Below are positions 1 through 12,464 of a DNA stretch of 64,000 nucleotides, piece after piece. The position numbers and the translations under genes were made by a program. The notes beneath the pieces are model-generated. The model saw only the letters and a list, made by a program, of their open reading frames with translations, was not told where the DNA came from and searched no databases. The first letter of the stretch is position 1, and each line of letters begins with the position of its first letter. Source of the DNA: Theobroma cacao (Eukaryota > Streptophyta > Magnoliopsida > Malvales > Malvaceae); NCBI RefSeq assembly GCF_000208745.1, contig NC_030854.1:35348152-35412151 (forward strand), read 5' to 3'.

Positions 1-1
1 G

Positions 2-1232
2 GAATTGCACCAATTAGATGCTAACAATGCCTTCTTACATGGTGATTTAGAGGAAGAAGTCTATATGAAAATACCTCAAGGCTTTGCCAAAGAGAGGGAG
101 CAGCAAGTTTGTCGTCTCAAGAAATCTCTCTATGGGTTTCGACAAACATCACAAAATTGGTATCAAAAATTCATTAATTCATTATTGTCCATTGATTTTG
201 TCCAATCTCATGCCGATCATTCTTTGTTTACATATTCGGCCAAGGAATCATTTGTTGCGGTATTAATCTACGTTGATGATGTTATAGTAACAAGGACTGA
301 CACACTCAAGATTGTTCAACTAAAAGCTCACTTGGATCGTGAATTTTGTATTAAAGATTTGGGCAAACTAAAATATTTTATGGGAATTGAGGTAGCATGA
401 TCTCCATCTAGTATTGTCTTAAGCCAACAAAAATATGTGCTTGATATATTGGCAGATAAGGGACTCACTGATTGCAAACCTACAACAACACCCATGGACC
501 AACAAGTCAAGCTAGATTCTAATGCATGCCTTCTTTGTTCGAACCCAGGGCAGTACAGAAGGATGATTGGCCGATTGTTATATCTCACAATTACACGACC
601 TGATATCAGTTTTGCTGTTCACATGTTAAGTCAGTTTATGCACTGTCTGCATCAGCCTCATTTAGATGCAGCTTTGCACGTTCTTAGATACTTGAAAAGG
701 CCTCCAGGCCAAGGTTTATTTCTCCCCACTCATACTCAATTAACCCTTCGAGCTTATTGTGATGCAGATTAGGCAGGTTGCCCAACAACACCTAAGTCAA
801 CTACTAGACACATCATCTTCCTTGGTTCATCTCCTATCTCATGGCGGCCCAAGAAACAATCAGTTGTCTCTTGTTCTTCCGTAGAAGCAGAGTCTAGAGC
901 CATGGCTACTATAGCAAGTGAGATTGTGTGGCTTCTCAAGCTATTGGCAGATCTACATGTCTCACATCCAACACCGATTCCACTATTTTGTGATAATCAA
1001 GCGGCAATCCATATTGCAGCAAATCCGGTCTTTCATGAGCATACTAAACATATCGAGATAGATTGCCATTTTATTAGGCAGCATATCCAGTCTAAGACTC
1101 TTGTTCCACGGTCCATTTCATAACAGTTCCAATTGGCAGATATTTTCACCAAGGCTCTTGGACGAAATTGGTTTCGTGACTTATTGATCAAGTTAGGCAC
1201 TGCAAATCTACATGCTCCAACTTGAAGGGGAG
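2..1232 (+). pseudogene. Ty1/copia reverse transcriptase-RNase H relic (3' half of pol)
   Basis: One reading frame runs through the stretch and encodes the copia reverse transcriptase (LDANNAFLHGDL near the start, the catalytic YVDD at about 269-280), the connection region and RNase H (CDNQAAIHIA, TKHIEIDCHFIR, ADIFTKALG). The frame is never shifted. It is broken only by three stops, at 398-400 (TGA), 770-772 (TAG) and 1121-1123 (TAA). The 5' part of the element lies outside the window. It cannot make a full polyprotein, so it is a dead relic. A purine tract (ttgaaggggag, about 1222-1232) follows directly, as expected before a 3' LTR. Confidence 0.93.
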
Positions 1233-1555
1233 TAATAAAGGCTATCTCAATGCTATCTCAATTAGTGATCCTAGTAATGAAGTTTATCTCAATTAATGAT
1301 TCTAATTTGCCGTAATTGATATGATGAAGATCATTTCAATTGATATGATTTGGTTGACTTGGCTATTCTAATTGACTTAGTGATTCTAATTATAATTTTC
1401 CTTAATTATAGGCTTGGCCATATAACGTTTGCTTGATCTAGGGAATTCCTCTTTATTGCATAGATTATTTTTCCTTTTGTATTGACAATAAATCTTGTAT
1501 ATAAACACCTAGTGGCTTTTTAATAAAATCATCCAAAAAGTATTCAAACTATTCA
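1233..1555 (+). repeat. Probable 3' LTR of the first copia relic
   Basis: This block directly follows the polypurine tract of the copia relic. It contains a TATA-like stretch (tgtatataaac, about 1495-1505) and an AATAAA-type signal near 1522, the usual content of an LTR. Its left end is TAATAA rather than TG, and no partner LTR lies in the window, so both borders are estimates. Confidence 0.5.
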
Positions 1556-1558
1556 GTA

Positions 1559-2265
1559 TGCATGACAACTTCACAACATTAAAAATGACAATGACAACAT
1601 CGACAATGACAGTAACAATAACAATGAAGATAGCATAGAACTGCTTGCTTGAGACTTTTGGCAATGATAGTTTGAGGCTAGATACCATATCAAACCTATA
1701 AAATCTTCAATTCAAGTACAAGATAGAGACTTCATGTATTTCTGCATTAGCCAAAGGATTTGCCACCTTATTCTTTTGATAACCTTTTACATATGTACAC
1801 TTTTTATTTGACATGTTAACAAGTTTCAACTATAAATCAGCCGAAAATAAAGATCTTAATCTTAGCAAGTGCATAAAACAAATTCAGAGCATAGCAACAT
1901 TGCTCACAACCTGAAGTGGCTAGGCATAATACGTTTCCTACATCATCTTGAGAGTATAGCATAAAATACGAAATCAACCATAATGCAATATTTTAAGTTT
2001 CATTAACCTGCTGCTACAAGCTGATAAGAGTTAGAACAAAAATTTAAATCATATCCAATCTTCACCTTAAAACTAGGCATGTATATAATCAATAAATAGA
2101 CACACCTTAAAAGTAAAAAACATTTTTTTCAATAATTTTTCCGTATCGATTTGTCCTTGTTGTAGGATTTCTATGAAAAAATCAATAAATTAGAGAAAAA
2201 TAGAAGAATTTATAATGACCGCAAGGAAATGATGACATCGATAAAGAATAATAGGCTCTTGTTGT
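1559..2265. repeat. Duplicated block A (partner at 12.46-13.17 kb)
   Basis: Collinear with 12465-13165 over about 700 bp with scattered substitutions and small indels. Shared runs include gacttttggca, ccaaaggatttgccacctta, acatatgtacac and cataatgcaata/cataacacagaata-type variants. No protein is evident. The partner lies just 3' of the U11-48K gene, so this is probably a displaced piece of that gene's downstream region. It begins within a few bases of the copia LTR end, which suggests the retroelement marks its border. Confidence 0.8.
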
Positions 2266-3785
2266 GATTGTTCAATCTCAAGTCAAATAAAATTACATAC
2301 AACTAGAACATACTTAGATTAAAATAATAATGAAACTCTTGTTGTAAATCTTATTGGAGTTGTTAATGGAAGTGGTGATTAAAACATATTCCAGTTCCTC
2401 AGCTCACCAAATCACAGTATCATTGGCCCTTCTTTTTGGATATGCCATGGACCTCAAAGAGTAATAGTGGGGCACATTGATTTCTTTTTCAAACGCTAGT
2501 CATCTATTCCCATGGGAGGTCTTTTTCCACCCCTCAGAAGTTTGAAAACAAACTCCTCAAATCCCGCAATCAATATATTAAAGAAGGTTTTTAATTTTGT
2601 ATTTCAAAGTCGAGGTCTACATTGGGCTGGCTAGTTTGGTCCAGCCAGGAGTGGGAGCTTGTTTGAGCCCTTAAATTCTTGGGCCAAGATGATAGTAACA
2701 GGGCTGAGAGGCTGCCCATAGTTTGATGGTTTTGGTTAAGCTGTCTGTTTCCGACAAGGTTTATTTGGTTCTGCCATGCAGAAGAAAATGCCAGGATTCT
2801 TCTCATGAAGGTTCTGAGTTTTGAGCTTGATGGAAGAAATTTGCTTCTGCCCCGGAATGTTTATATGGAAAAAGATGTACTTAGTGTAGGGATGTATCCC
2901 TTTTTGTTTCATCATGTTTGACTAAACAAAGCTTGTAGTGAGAAATGGCTGTCAAATGGTGATTTTGTTCTTTGTCTAACGATGAATTTTTACTAAGCTG
3001 AATTATGCATTTGATTCCACTTGCCTCCGTATCCAATTCATTCAATTCATTGAAAAAACTAAGTAACTGAACCAATCATTAGATATTAAGACTAACAAAC
3101 TAATTAATTGAATCAATCCTTGCTTAGAATCAAATATTAGCATTTTCCATGTTATAAACTAGTCTAAATTACTTATGGATAGCATGTATGTCTTCATGGG
3201 TGAAGCTACTTAAGATACATTTTTGCTATCCATTGAAAATAATTATTTTTAAGTTTTAGTTTTTTTGTGCTATAAAGTTGAATAAAAAATAATATAATAC
3301 ACCTTTTTATTTGATAAATTTAATTAATAAATATTAAATTAAGGCTTCAAATAAGTTTAACTCTAATTAAGTAAAGTTTTCTCAAATTCCAATTTTGAAG
3401 GTATAATACTTTAAAAACAATTTTAAAATTATTTAAAAAATTTAAATTTTTTTAATATTTTTATAATTAGTAAATTAATAAATTTTATAATTAATGATTA
3501 ACTAATTATGTAATTTATAATTTTTTTTATATCACATGATATTGATGTGACGTGACGTTAACATGAACAATAAAAATATATAAAATTATATTATCATGTT
3601 ATTTTATTATGTCATATTATTATTAAGTATGAGAATTATTTGAACTTGAAATAAAAATATAAAAGATTAAATATAGTAAAAAATAAAAACTTTATAAATT
3701 TTTTTATTGGATATGAGGCTGATTTTAAATAATAAAAAGACGAAAAGAAAAATGAAAAAGCGAAGAAAGGGCATCTTGCCGCAAG
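2266..3785. other. Intergenic, AT-rich
   Basis: Nothing recognisable apart from homopolymer-rich AT sequence around 3240-3680. Short open frames on the minus strand at 2591-2806 and 2881-3075 have no family features. The right part is the promoter side of the APC13 gene. Confidence 0.5.
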
Positions 3786-3885
3786 AAAAACAGTTCCAAC
3801 TTTCGGTTCCATATGTAGTTAATTCAGTGAAAAAGCCAAAACCTAAAGTATTAGAGCCTCATCATCACATTCACCAGTCAAGCAG

Positions 3886-4398
3886 GTACCCCTCCTTTTC
3901 CATCACCTTCATTTTCATTGTTCAAAACTTTTAACATAAAGAAAAAGGATTATTTTCAATTTCAGTAACCTTGTATTTCAGTTTCGAACTTGTAAGTGTC
4001 CCTCGTTTTGTTTTGTCTTTGAGATGTTCGGCAAAATGTCTCTAACCAAATTCACTTCTATATATACACGATTCCAAATCGACCCAAAATTTTTTTCCTT
4101 TTCTGCTAAAGGAAGAAAATTTATTGAATAAGGCTTTGTTCTTTTTTTTTATATATAATTGGGGGAGGGGATGTGAATCTTGCATTTTAGGTAAGGAGAT
4201 TATGCATCGACTAATGAGCTAAATGTTCAGGTGTATTGAATAAGGCTTTGTTTTCGATGTGGGTTTGATAATTTAAAGCAAAAGAAACCTGCATATGTAA
4301 CTTTCTTGTTGTTGGTTTTTATATTTGGAAGTGTATTTATTGCTAAAACTACAAAAAATACTAATATTTTTAACTTCTGGCTATTTATATTTTTGCAG
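3886..4398 (+). other. Likely 5'-UTR intron of the APC13 gene
   Basis: A donor (aagcag/gtaccc) at 3885/3886 and a pyrimidine-rich acceptor (tttttgcag) ending at 4398 flank AT-rich sequence; 36 bases later comes the APC13 start codon. A leader exon at about 3780-3885 is therefore likely. This rests only on splice signals and would need cDNA support. Confidence 0.5.
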
Positions 4399-4434
4399 TT
4401 TTTTAAGGGTGATTACTGAATTGAAGAGCAAAAG

Positions 4435-5512
4435 ATGGCAGAACTGAGCCTTGGTATACTTATAGATATTGTTGATGAAGAATGGATGAGAGATACGCTG
4501 CCTGATGATGGTATTGATTATGTTACTTAAAAACCCGCTTGCGAATTCTTGTATAAATGTTTAAGATCAATTATAGAACCGGGTTATATGTATAGGTCAT
4601 GTAGTTTTGGTATTCATTATGTTAAAAAAAAAATTGGTTTTCGATTCGCGTATTTATGTTTTGCTTGAAAAGATTATCGCATAAGATGGTAGTTTAACAT
4701 TGGTTATAGAAGAAGGTAAATGTGCATATAGATCATGTTTAGTTTTGGTATTGTTTATGTTAAAGTTGGGCTGGTAGTCAGTATGTAAATATTTTAGCTG
4801 GGGAGATTATTGCATAAGTTGGTAGTTAACCATTGGTTATAGAAGTACCATACTCACCCATGCAATGCTTTTTTTAAAAAGCTTGTTTCTTGTTGCCCTG
4901 CAATGGTTCCATTGTAGTGGAGTATTTGGAATTGGAGGAAGTGAATTGGAATTGGGCCTACGCTTGAGCAACTTTCTGCTTCTCTCTTATACTTTCCATG
5001 AAAAGCATGAAAGTCTGTCAATTGCATGTTGCATGTTGCTTGGTTTTGCTTAGGGGCGTGTAAAGATGATCCTATTTGATTGTAATTCCTTTCAAGAGTT
5101 CCTTTTTAGCTGATTTTTTGTCTTGTTCCTTGTTAATGCAGATCTTCCACTGCCAGCTGTAATGGTTGCTCGAACTGATGATACTGAAGACTCAAGTATG
5201 TTCATCAATATTGGATTATACATTCTCTTTGAGCAACAGCGTTAAGAAAATGCATCTATCATTTCATTGTGTTGATGTTCATGTCTCTTTCCTTCTTGTG
5301 GCTGAGAATATATGAGTGCATGTGGACACAATATATGTTAAACTTGTAGTTAAATATAGCATGTTTCGGTTGTCAATTCTTATATTGCTTTGCAACAGAT
5401 TCGATTCATTTGCTCTTTTTTTTTTCTTTTTGATATTGCTAATTTTCCAGATCAGGAGACTCAGCAAGTGGATGGAAACACCTGGCATGATCTTGAATTA
5501 AGTACTCAATGA
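4435..5512 (+). CDS. APC13: Anaphase-promoting complex subunit 13 (BONSAI-type)
   Basis: Three coding exons, 4435-4510, 5142-5195 and 5451-5512, join in frame with GT-AG introns (donors gtattg and gtatgt, acceptors atgcag and ttccag) to give 63 residues. The N-terminus ([20 protein letters not shown]) and the following LPDDDLPLP motif are the signature of plant APC13, a small structural subunit of the anaphase-promoting complex/cyclosome in the nucleus. That ubiquitin ligase drives mitotic exit. Length and exon pattern fit the family, whose members are about 60 residues in plants. The gene is too short and too split to be caught as one open frame. A 5'-UTR intron is likely at 3886-4398. It is flanked by repeat DNA within 3 kb upstream, relevant because the Arabidopsis orthologue is known for heritable silencing spread from a nearby transposon. 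Confidence 0.93.
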
Positions 5513-5599
5513 GGGAATTGGTTGCTGGCAGTGCTTGGTACCCTCATATGAAAATGTTACTCCCAATACTTAATGCTCTCTCTGTCTCAATCTGTTTGT

Positions 5600-8100
5600 C
5601 TCTCTCTCTAAATATGTTGTTGAACTAACATATCATTGGATCATGTAAGAAGGTTTGCACATTAATTTGATCAAAAACTAATTAGGCTGTTTATACTTGG
5701 TGAATGATTACTATGTTTGTGAAGACAACATTTCTTGATTTATCTTATTCAAATAGAGCAAAAGACAAGGTTAGTTTGTGATTATGCACAACTATATCTC
5801 CTAAGGTTGTCCTAGCTGTTGATTGTCTAGCAACAAGGCGGTTATAGATGCCAACCTGCCTTTGAAAACAAAGTTGCCTCCAATTGGAGGTTTACTCAAC
5901 ATAGATTCTCCACAAATCCAGTTGAAGCGAGCTCATGCTCTGACTTCAAGTAAATAATAAACCAAACTATAAAATCTATGTGGCCATTCTTCCTTAAGGT
6001 TCTTAGAGCTTCCTAGAAATGTTTTTTGGGTATTGAGTGCAAATTTGTTTTTGTCAGGAAATAAAGGTAGTTCTAAAGAGTGATCTGAAGGACGAATGGA
6101 GTAATCTGCCATATGTTCCCATCTTGAGCTAATGATTAAGTTACTATCAGAGTCATGATTATGAAGCTTCCTGGATTGGCTTGATAAGTGCAAAGTAGAA
6201 CTATTGATGCAATGCAACAAACTTGATTTACGGGGGGTGAAAGCAAGGCATCTTTCTGCCTTGTTTGAGTGTATTTCTAACCATTTGTCAAATATCTTGT
6301 GTCACCAATTTGTTGGCTTCCTTGAATCCTTGTACCCAAAATGGAAAAATAGGGAAAAGGAACTCATTTGTGGGCATCTGCTTTCTAGTTTTGTCTGTCT
6401 GTTTTCGGAGAAAGATTTCAAACAAATGCCGTATGATGTTTTATAAAAGTCCATTTAGGAGAGACAGTGGATTTCTAAAGGTCTAAACCATTTCTAAAGG
6501 TCTTGGACCATCCCTCTCGTAGTGCTTGTCAAATTCAAAGAAATAGCTCCCACACTTCAAGGACCACTTAACCGAAGCAAACACAAGTACATTGCTTAAG
6601 ACATTGTCTTCATAACGCTGCAAATACATCCTATTCACATGCATTTTGTTATCTTTTTTCCTCAATAATGCATTTTGTTATCAGCTGGTCCTGTCTTAAA
6701 TCACAACAAAAATTTTGATTCCTTATTAAACATCCATTCTTTCCAACCTAACGACCCGACCAGTGAAGGACACACCTTCATATTTAGTTAATAAATTGTT
6801 TCTATATTCTTTGAAAACTGAACATGTCTTCTAACAAGCAGTTGTTGGCATTTTCTAGTCTACCAGATTCGTATACGTTTAAGGCAGTCCATCCTCAAAA
6901 CCATTTTATCTGTCTCTGAAACCAATTAGCTTTCGTAACATAGACGAGAAGCACAAAGTTGCTTCCTGGAAGTCCTCACAAATGCTATTGGAATAGAAAG
7001 TTGCATACAAATTTTCCCCAAGAAAGAAGCTATTACACCATTATCACTCAGGTGTCTGATTTTCCTGTTAAGAAGTCATGGCCAATTTGAGTTGAATCAA
7101 TGAAAGTGGAAGACTGCTGAAGGAGGGCTAGGAGTTTATCACCAGGCATGACAGTGACAGAAACAATGCAAGAATGAATGTTGAATAAACTAGGATAACT
7201 TGTCAAAATGTACAAAAGACAGCCACAGCTGTGAAAAACTAACTAAAGTTAATGAAAAGTTGTCACCGACAAACGATTGTTAAGAAAGGAAGAAGGTTTT
7301 GATAATGACTGATAGTTACTCTACCCAACACCGGAAGCAAGAAGTTCTTGCGCTTGTAAAAGCTCTGAATTAAATAATCATACCAGAAGTTGGTAATCTT
7401 TGGCTGTAAAAGTTTATTAGCTGCTCAAAATTCCAAAGCTGATGGTGGAATGGTAAAACTAGAGAAAAGAAAAATGCAGATGATGGAATTACAACTCAGT
7501 GCCTGATGTATACACTGGATTTCAAAATCCATCGGCACTTTTTCAATTTCTTTGTTGTTATTTTGGAGATATAATATTATAGCCGCCAGCCAAATTGATT
7601 TTTGTTAGTATCAGAGACAGGAAATAGTTAAAAGGAAATCCACTTCTGACAACAGTGTATTAAATGTTAATCAAACATAAAAATATTGGGTAATAAGGTG
7701 CCGACACTCTAGAAAGTTGGTGTTGAAAGGAACAATATGGAAGACCCTACAACTCCAGCAACCAACCTGAATTACACTTTATTCACAGGGGTCTGCCAGC
7801 CCCTTTTCGTCCATTGGAGATGATAACTGATATTATAATGCTAATTAGATAAACCAAGCAAGTATCAATTCAATGTTGGAACTCAAAGCAGGCTCTATTG
7901 CTGATATAAATTAGATTATGTCAGGATATGTAAAGGAGGGGGAGAGAGTAAAGAATTCATAAAGAAGCAGATATGCTAAAAATACAACTTCCACTGAATA
8001 ATAAACTTTTCAATAACTTTTGCTCATCTATAGGCCTCCTTTGGACCAAAACTTGCATGATATGAGTATATGAGAACTTGTATAGACAAGTCAACTTTTT
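5600..8100. other. Intergenic between APC13 and the PUB9-like gene
   Basis: About 2.5 kb without a supported gene. Short open frames occur at 5933-6220 (minus) and 6204-6486 (plus), but they have no recognisable domain or splice context. The right-hand end should include the 3' UTR of the minus-strand U-box gene, whose stop is at 8175. No clear transposon ends were seen. Confidence 0.5.
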
Positions 8101-8174
8101 ACACAAGTAACTGTGCTTGAATTGGTGCATATTATGTCCGAAGAGAAACAGAGCATGTACAAAAATGATTTCCT

Positions 8175-10488
8175 TTATTTCCTCAAACTCTGTGTTGTTG
8201 GAAAAGCTTTATGTATTTTCTCAATGATGCCACTGGCCTTCCTTCTAGCCCTTGTTGTCCCTGTGTCTGCAAGTTCAGCTAAAGTACACTTTTTAATTTC
8301 TTCTGCCCTGATCACCATCAGCATATTCAGATCTTTTGAACACACATTGTATAGGATTGAGACACAATTTTCTCTAGTACGTTCAGAATGGCTGTCTCTT
8401 ATGATCTGAAACAACCAACGCAATGTACCAAAATCCCCAAGTTCATCAACAGCGTCATGATGTGTAGATAGAAGGGCAAGAATGCCCAACAACTCATCAA
8501 CAAATATGCCATCCTTAATCTTCTGCAACATTACCTTCACTATCCCTATTTCAATAAACTTTGCCTTATTCTCAGATACAAAACATAGGTTGAATATTGC
8601 TGAGGCAGCATCCATCAATGCCAATGGATGCCCTTCACGTAAGAGTTCAAGTAGAGGCACAAGAGCACCAGAATTTCCAATGATGAACTTGTTTGAGTCG
8701 AGCGCAGATAATGAGAATAGAGCAGCTGCAGCATTTCTTCTTGTTTCAATGGTTCCAAACTTCATAGATTCAATAAGCAGAGGGATGACAACAGGATTTT
8801 CTGCTATTAGTTTCTTATTGTTGCCATGAATTGAAAGGTTCAAAACTGTTGTGATCAAATCCTCCTGGAGACCAGGATCTGACTCAACCTTGCTTTGTGA
8901 CAGTGGACTGAGCAATCTAGAGATGGCATCAGTAAACTCGCAAAAAACAGCCCGATATGATGGTGCTGTCTTTGTTAGTCTCCGAAGCTCTTTAGCAGCT
9001 TCCTTCTGATCAGAAAGGGAAGAAGACATCTTTTCAAGCAATGAGTTCAAATAAATGCGGTCTACCTCAGCATTCATATCTCCATCAACATCCTGATAGG
9101 ACTTCGGCAGTGCAATGCCACGTTCTTTGCTCCAGTGTAAAATCAATTCTCGCACCAAACAGTTAGGGATAAGGATAGTGTGGGAAAGGACTTGTTTGGA
9201 CAGAGGGCATGTTAGGTTACCTTCATTTAACCACTTCTGGATGTTTGGCCTATCATAAGTCTGAAAATCAATAAGATACTGTTAGTGCAGATGATTGAGA
9301 AGAAAAAAAAAATCAAGACTAAATATGACAATCTCTCATAAAGAAAGTAAAGATATGAAATCATAAAAATGTTGCATTAGGCTCAGATGATTATCTCCTT
9401 AAATGAGAGCCGGAAGTTTATGTTGAAAAGGTAAAATGTTGACGCTCTAGGCTTCTTGGAACTATGCTATTAGCCGATTCACTAATGTACCAATATGACA
9501 GAGGGTAATCCCCATCTACCTATTGAAATGTAACCAGCTAATAAATAACTTCTTTTGAGAAGTTCAGCCTCCTTCATTTCCAACTAAAACAAAGGATAAC
9601 TCAATATTTGAAAGTTTTAAAAGCTACAACCTATCAGATCGGCAAACTTGTGGGATGCTTTCGAATCACACAAACTCAAAAAAAAAAAAAAGAAAGAAGC
9701 GCATAGACAGACACAAAAGACATTTGCATGAACAATATCAAACAATGTACTTCCATTGTAACAAAATTTTGTCAGAACTCTGTGGCAAAGGTCCATTTAA
9801 TCAACATGAAACCTGTGCAAGTTGTTTCCGATGCCAGGAATTAAAACGAGCACCAACTACAAGTGTAAATCACATTAGCAATTCGGCTTTACATGCAACT
9901 TATAATCAATAAACAATTCCTCAATAAGGAAAAGATTTTAAAGATTTTCACAGTGACTGATACCAGCTAACTGGAAATATTTCAAGAAGGCAGCAATAAA
10001 TTCTGAACCTTTCCGTAGCCAAATAAAGACTCTATTGCAAACCATTCATCGAAAGAATCAATGAAATGATAAAAGAGAATAAAGAAGATAAAAGAATGAA
10101 TTAGGAATAGACAAGAAACTTTAATGTGCAACAAACCAGCCAAAATCCAAACAGTCGAAGCATGATAAAGCAAACCTATTTACCAATACAGAAACAAAGT
10201 AAAAAAGGTCAAGCTTTAAAGTCTAACCTGGCCAGAACTCAAGACAACAGGATCACCCATTATTTCACCTGAAAGAGGACACTTGAATTTCTCAGGAAAA
10301 ATCGTATCGTCTAGTCGAATTCCAACAGGTTTTTTCAGCTTCAATTCTGCTAAATTAGACAAGATTCTTGTAGCTTCAATTGTCTTCAATCCGATATCAT
10401 CTTCTTCAAGAATCGTCTTCACCACCCTTTGCAGTTCTTTCTTTAACTCTGTTTCTTCCCCTACTGCTGCAGACTCTGTCTTAGCCAT
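8175..10488 (-). CDS. PUB9: U-box/ARM-repeat E3 ubiquitin ligase, PUB9-like
   Basis: Two exons, 10228-10488 and 8175-9260, join in frame across a 967-bp GT-AG intron to encode 448 residues. Residues about 64-138 form a U-box (FPEKFKCPLSGEIMGDPVVL, then TYDRPNIQKW and TCPLSKQVL), the E2-binding fold of plant PUB ligases. The intron splits the U-box after SSGQ, as in related genes. From about residue 170 to the end there are armadillo repeats with NAAAALFSLSALDSNK and ALMDAASAIFNLC, expected to bind substrate. Overall order, length and the short acidic N-terminus match Arabidopsis PUB9 (about 460 residues) better than the UND-containing PUB13/14 type. No lesion was seen. Substrate and biological role cannot be told from sequence. 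Confidence 0.92.
9261..10227 (-). other. Intron of the PUB9-like gene
   Basis: GT-AG intron (donor gttaga after SSGQ, acceptor tttcag before TYDRP). No transposon or RNA gene seen; an A-rich run is at about 9674-9690. Short open frames inside it on both strands are chance. Confidence 0.85.
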
Positions 10489-10906
10489 TGAAAGAAACCA
10501 GGTTCTTTGGGAGTAGAAAGGAGCAAGATTTTAATCCCAATGAAGAAAAAAGGAGGTTGGATTGTTGACGAAGGGAAAGGAAAAGAAATATTGAAAATGG
10601 AGCTGACTCAATGGATTTTCTTGTTCGTTCTTTGCAGTTTGCTTTGCAACATCCTCTGTTTTGGCTACTGAAAAGGAAAAACAACAGGTTCTTGCTTCTT
10701 GGAAACAAAAAGGAACAAAAATTTCACTACTCAATAAAGAATATAAAAGTGGGATTCTGTTTGGCAAGAGAGAAAAGCGAAGAAAAGAATGAAATTTAGA
10801 GTGAATTTTCTTATTGTTCTTTCTTTCTCTATAGTTTGCTTTGAACTTTCTTTTTCCTTGGTGAGAAGAAGAGAGAATTTGATGAGAAAAAGGCAGTTTT
10901 TTTGTG

Positions 10907-10913
10907 TTATATA
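10907..10913 (-). promoter_or_regulatory. Candidate TATA box of the PUB9-like gene
   Basis: TATATAA on the minus strand (gcgtatataac context) lies about 420 bp upstream of the start codon, which would give a long leader. It is the best TATA-like site in the upstream region but is placed by motif only. Confidence 0.4.
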
Positions 10914-10989
10914 CGCGCTTCAACTACATCAACTATATGTGCTGATGCTGTCAACTAAAAGAGAGATGATTTTGTAACCAGGGGAGGTA

Positions 10990-12460
10990 GGGAATTTATT
11001 TCACAATGAAATTTTATTGGCTAGCATTTAAATGACCAATAATTTGTTGCCATGTAAATAGAATTATGTGGGTGGTCATTTGTCAAAAGCTCTGTTTCTC
11101 AAACTTTTGTGGGTTTTATTTTAATTTTTCCAACTGAAATAATTTTGTTTCAATTTTTTTTTTGAAAACTGATTGTAAAAAATTAGATTAAAATATAAAA
11201 GAAGTCAAGACTTTGAGAATCCAAACCATGCCTCAAACCTTTAGTTAATATATAATTGCCAAATGTTTAATAGGTATTGATTAAAATAATTATGAAATTT
11301 AATGATGATAAGATGGCATGGTGGCTGCGTAACTCCTTTTTGTTCCCTTCTTTTTTCTCTCTTCTCTTATCCAATTTCTTATAGAAGAAGTTTATTTAAA
11401 TTTAATTCATTTTGAAACAATTTTGACACACAATTAAAATTCTATTTATTTATAAAATTATGATTTTGACTCAAAATATTTTGATTTTGATTACTTGTTT
11501 CATATTTACTTAAGATGGTTAAATTTTTTTTTACATATTACATGGCATTGGTATGAAGAATGAAAAATGACACATAAACATGTTACTATATCACATTGAT
11601 ATAACAGGTCATCATTTATTATGACTTATCCATATATTACTACGACAAATTAGTACAATATTTATTGCTATTTATTTTCTAATAATCATTTAAATTTTCG
11701 TAATTATTAAAAAAGCATGACACTTGGGGAGGAATTGAATAGAACATGAATGACATCAATCAAAATGGGTACTAGCAAGCCAAAATATTAGGTGCTTGTA
11801 AGGTGGGGCTCGATATTATGCTAGGATCACTTGTACCATAAGCTGTTATTGGAAGGAGAAACGTGTTGAATTTGGGGATACTGAAATCATTACATCTATA
11901 TCTTTTTAGAAATAAAGTAAACTTTGATTGATTGATCTGATCACTATATTTTGAGTATCATCATGCTTAGCTAAATTCAATAGAGGCATACATTTGGAGG
12001 ACGGGAATGTTAAAAATTGGCAATTATTACTTAAAATAGTAGTTAGATAAAAAAAAATTGAGCTTGCATCATTCATTTAGCTGAAATAAAAAAATGGGCA
12101 CAACAATATATATATATAATCTTTATTGCTTATTAAAGCCTAATCAAAGATACAAATGTTTTTCATATGTTTGGGGAGAACAAAGGCCAAAAAGAGAAAA
12201 AAGGAAAAGAGAACAAAGAAGATATTACTTCAGCAAGTGAAATTCAATTAAAGGAGGAAAGCTTAAGTGTCTATAACTCTAAATTCAATTTTCTTGTCAA
12301 ATTCTACAGCCTTTAGCAAAATCTGCAGCATGTTTAGGACCGAACAAAGTTGTTGCCAAAAGTCACACCTTGCCATCTACAAGTAAGAACATGAGCTGTA
12401 AGTAAATTGAATTCCAGAAGGCATCCTTTCCAAACAACATGCAGATGTAAGACAGCAAGA
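10990..12460. other. Intergenic, AT-rich
   Basis: Nearly 1.5 kb of AT-rich DNA with many short poly-A and poly-T runs (for example 11140-11165, 11520-11540) and a TA run near 12106-12116. No gene or transposon ends recognised. Confidence 0.5.
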
Positions 12461-12464
12461 ATAT

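Noticed and set aside
2591..3075. Two minus-strand open frames of 71 and 64 residues
   Set aside because: No family motif, no splice or promoter context; length within chance for this composition.
5933..6486. Open frames of 95, 80 and 73 residues between APC13 and PUB9-like
   Set aside because: They overlap on both strands with low-complexity composition and no recognisable domain.
8113..8829. Plus-strand open frames of 98 and 115 residues
   Set aside because: Antisense shadows of the ARM-repeat exon of the PUB9-like gene.
10531..10923. 130-residue minus-strand frame upstream of PUB9-like
   Set aside because: Low-complexity Lys/Ser/Phe-rich translation of the likely 5' UTR; no domain.
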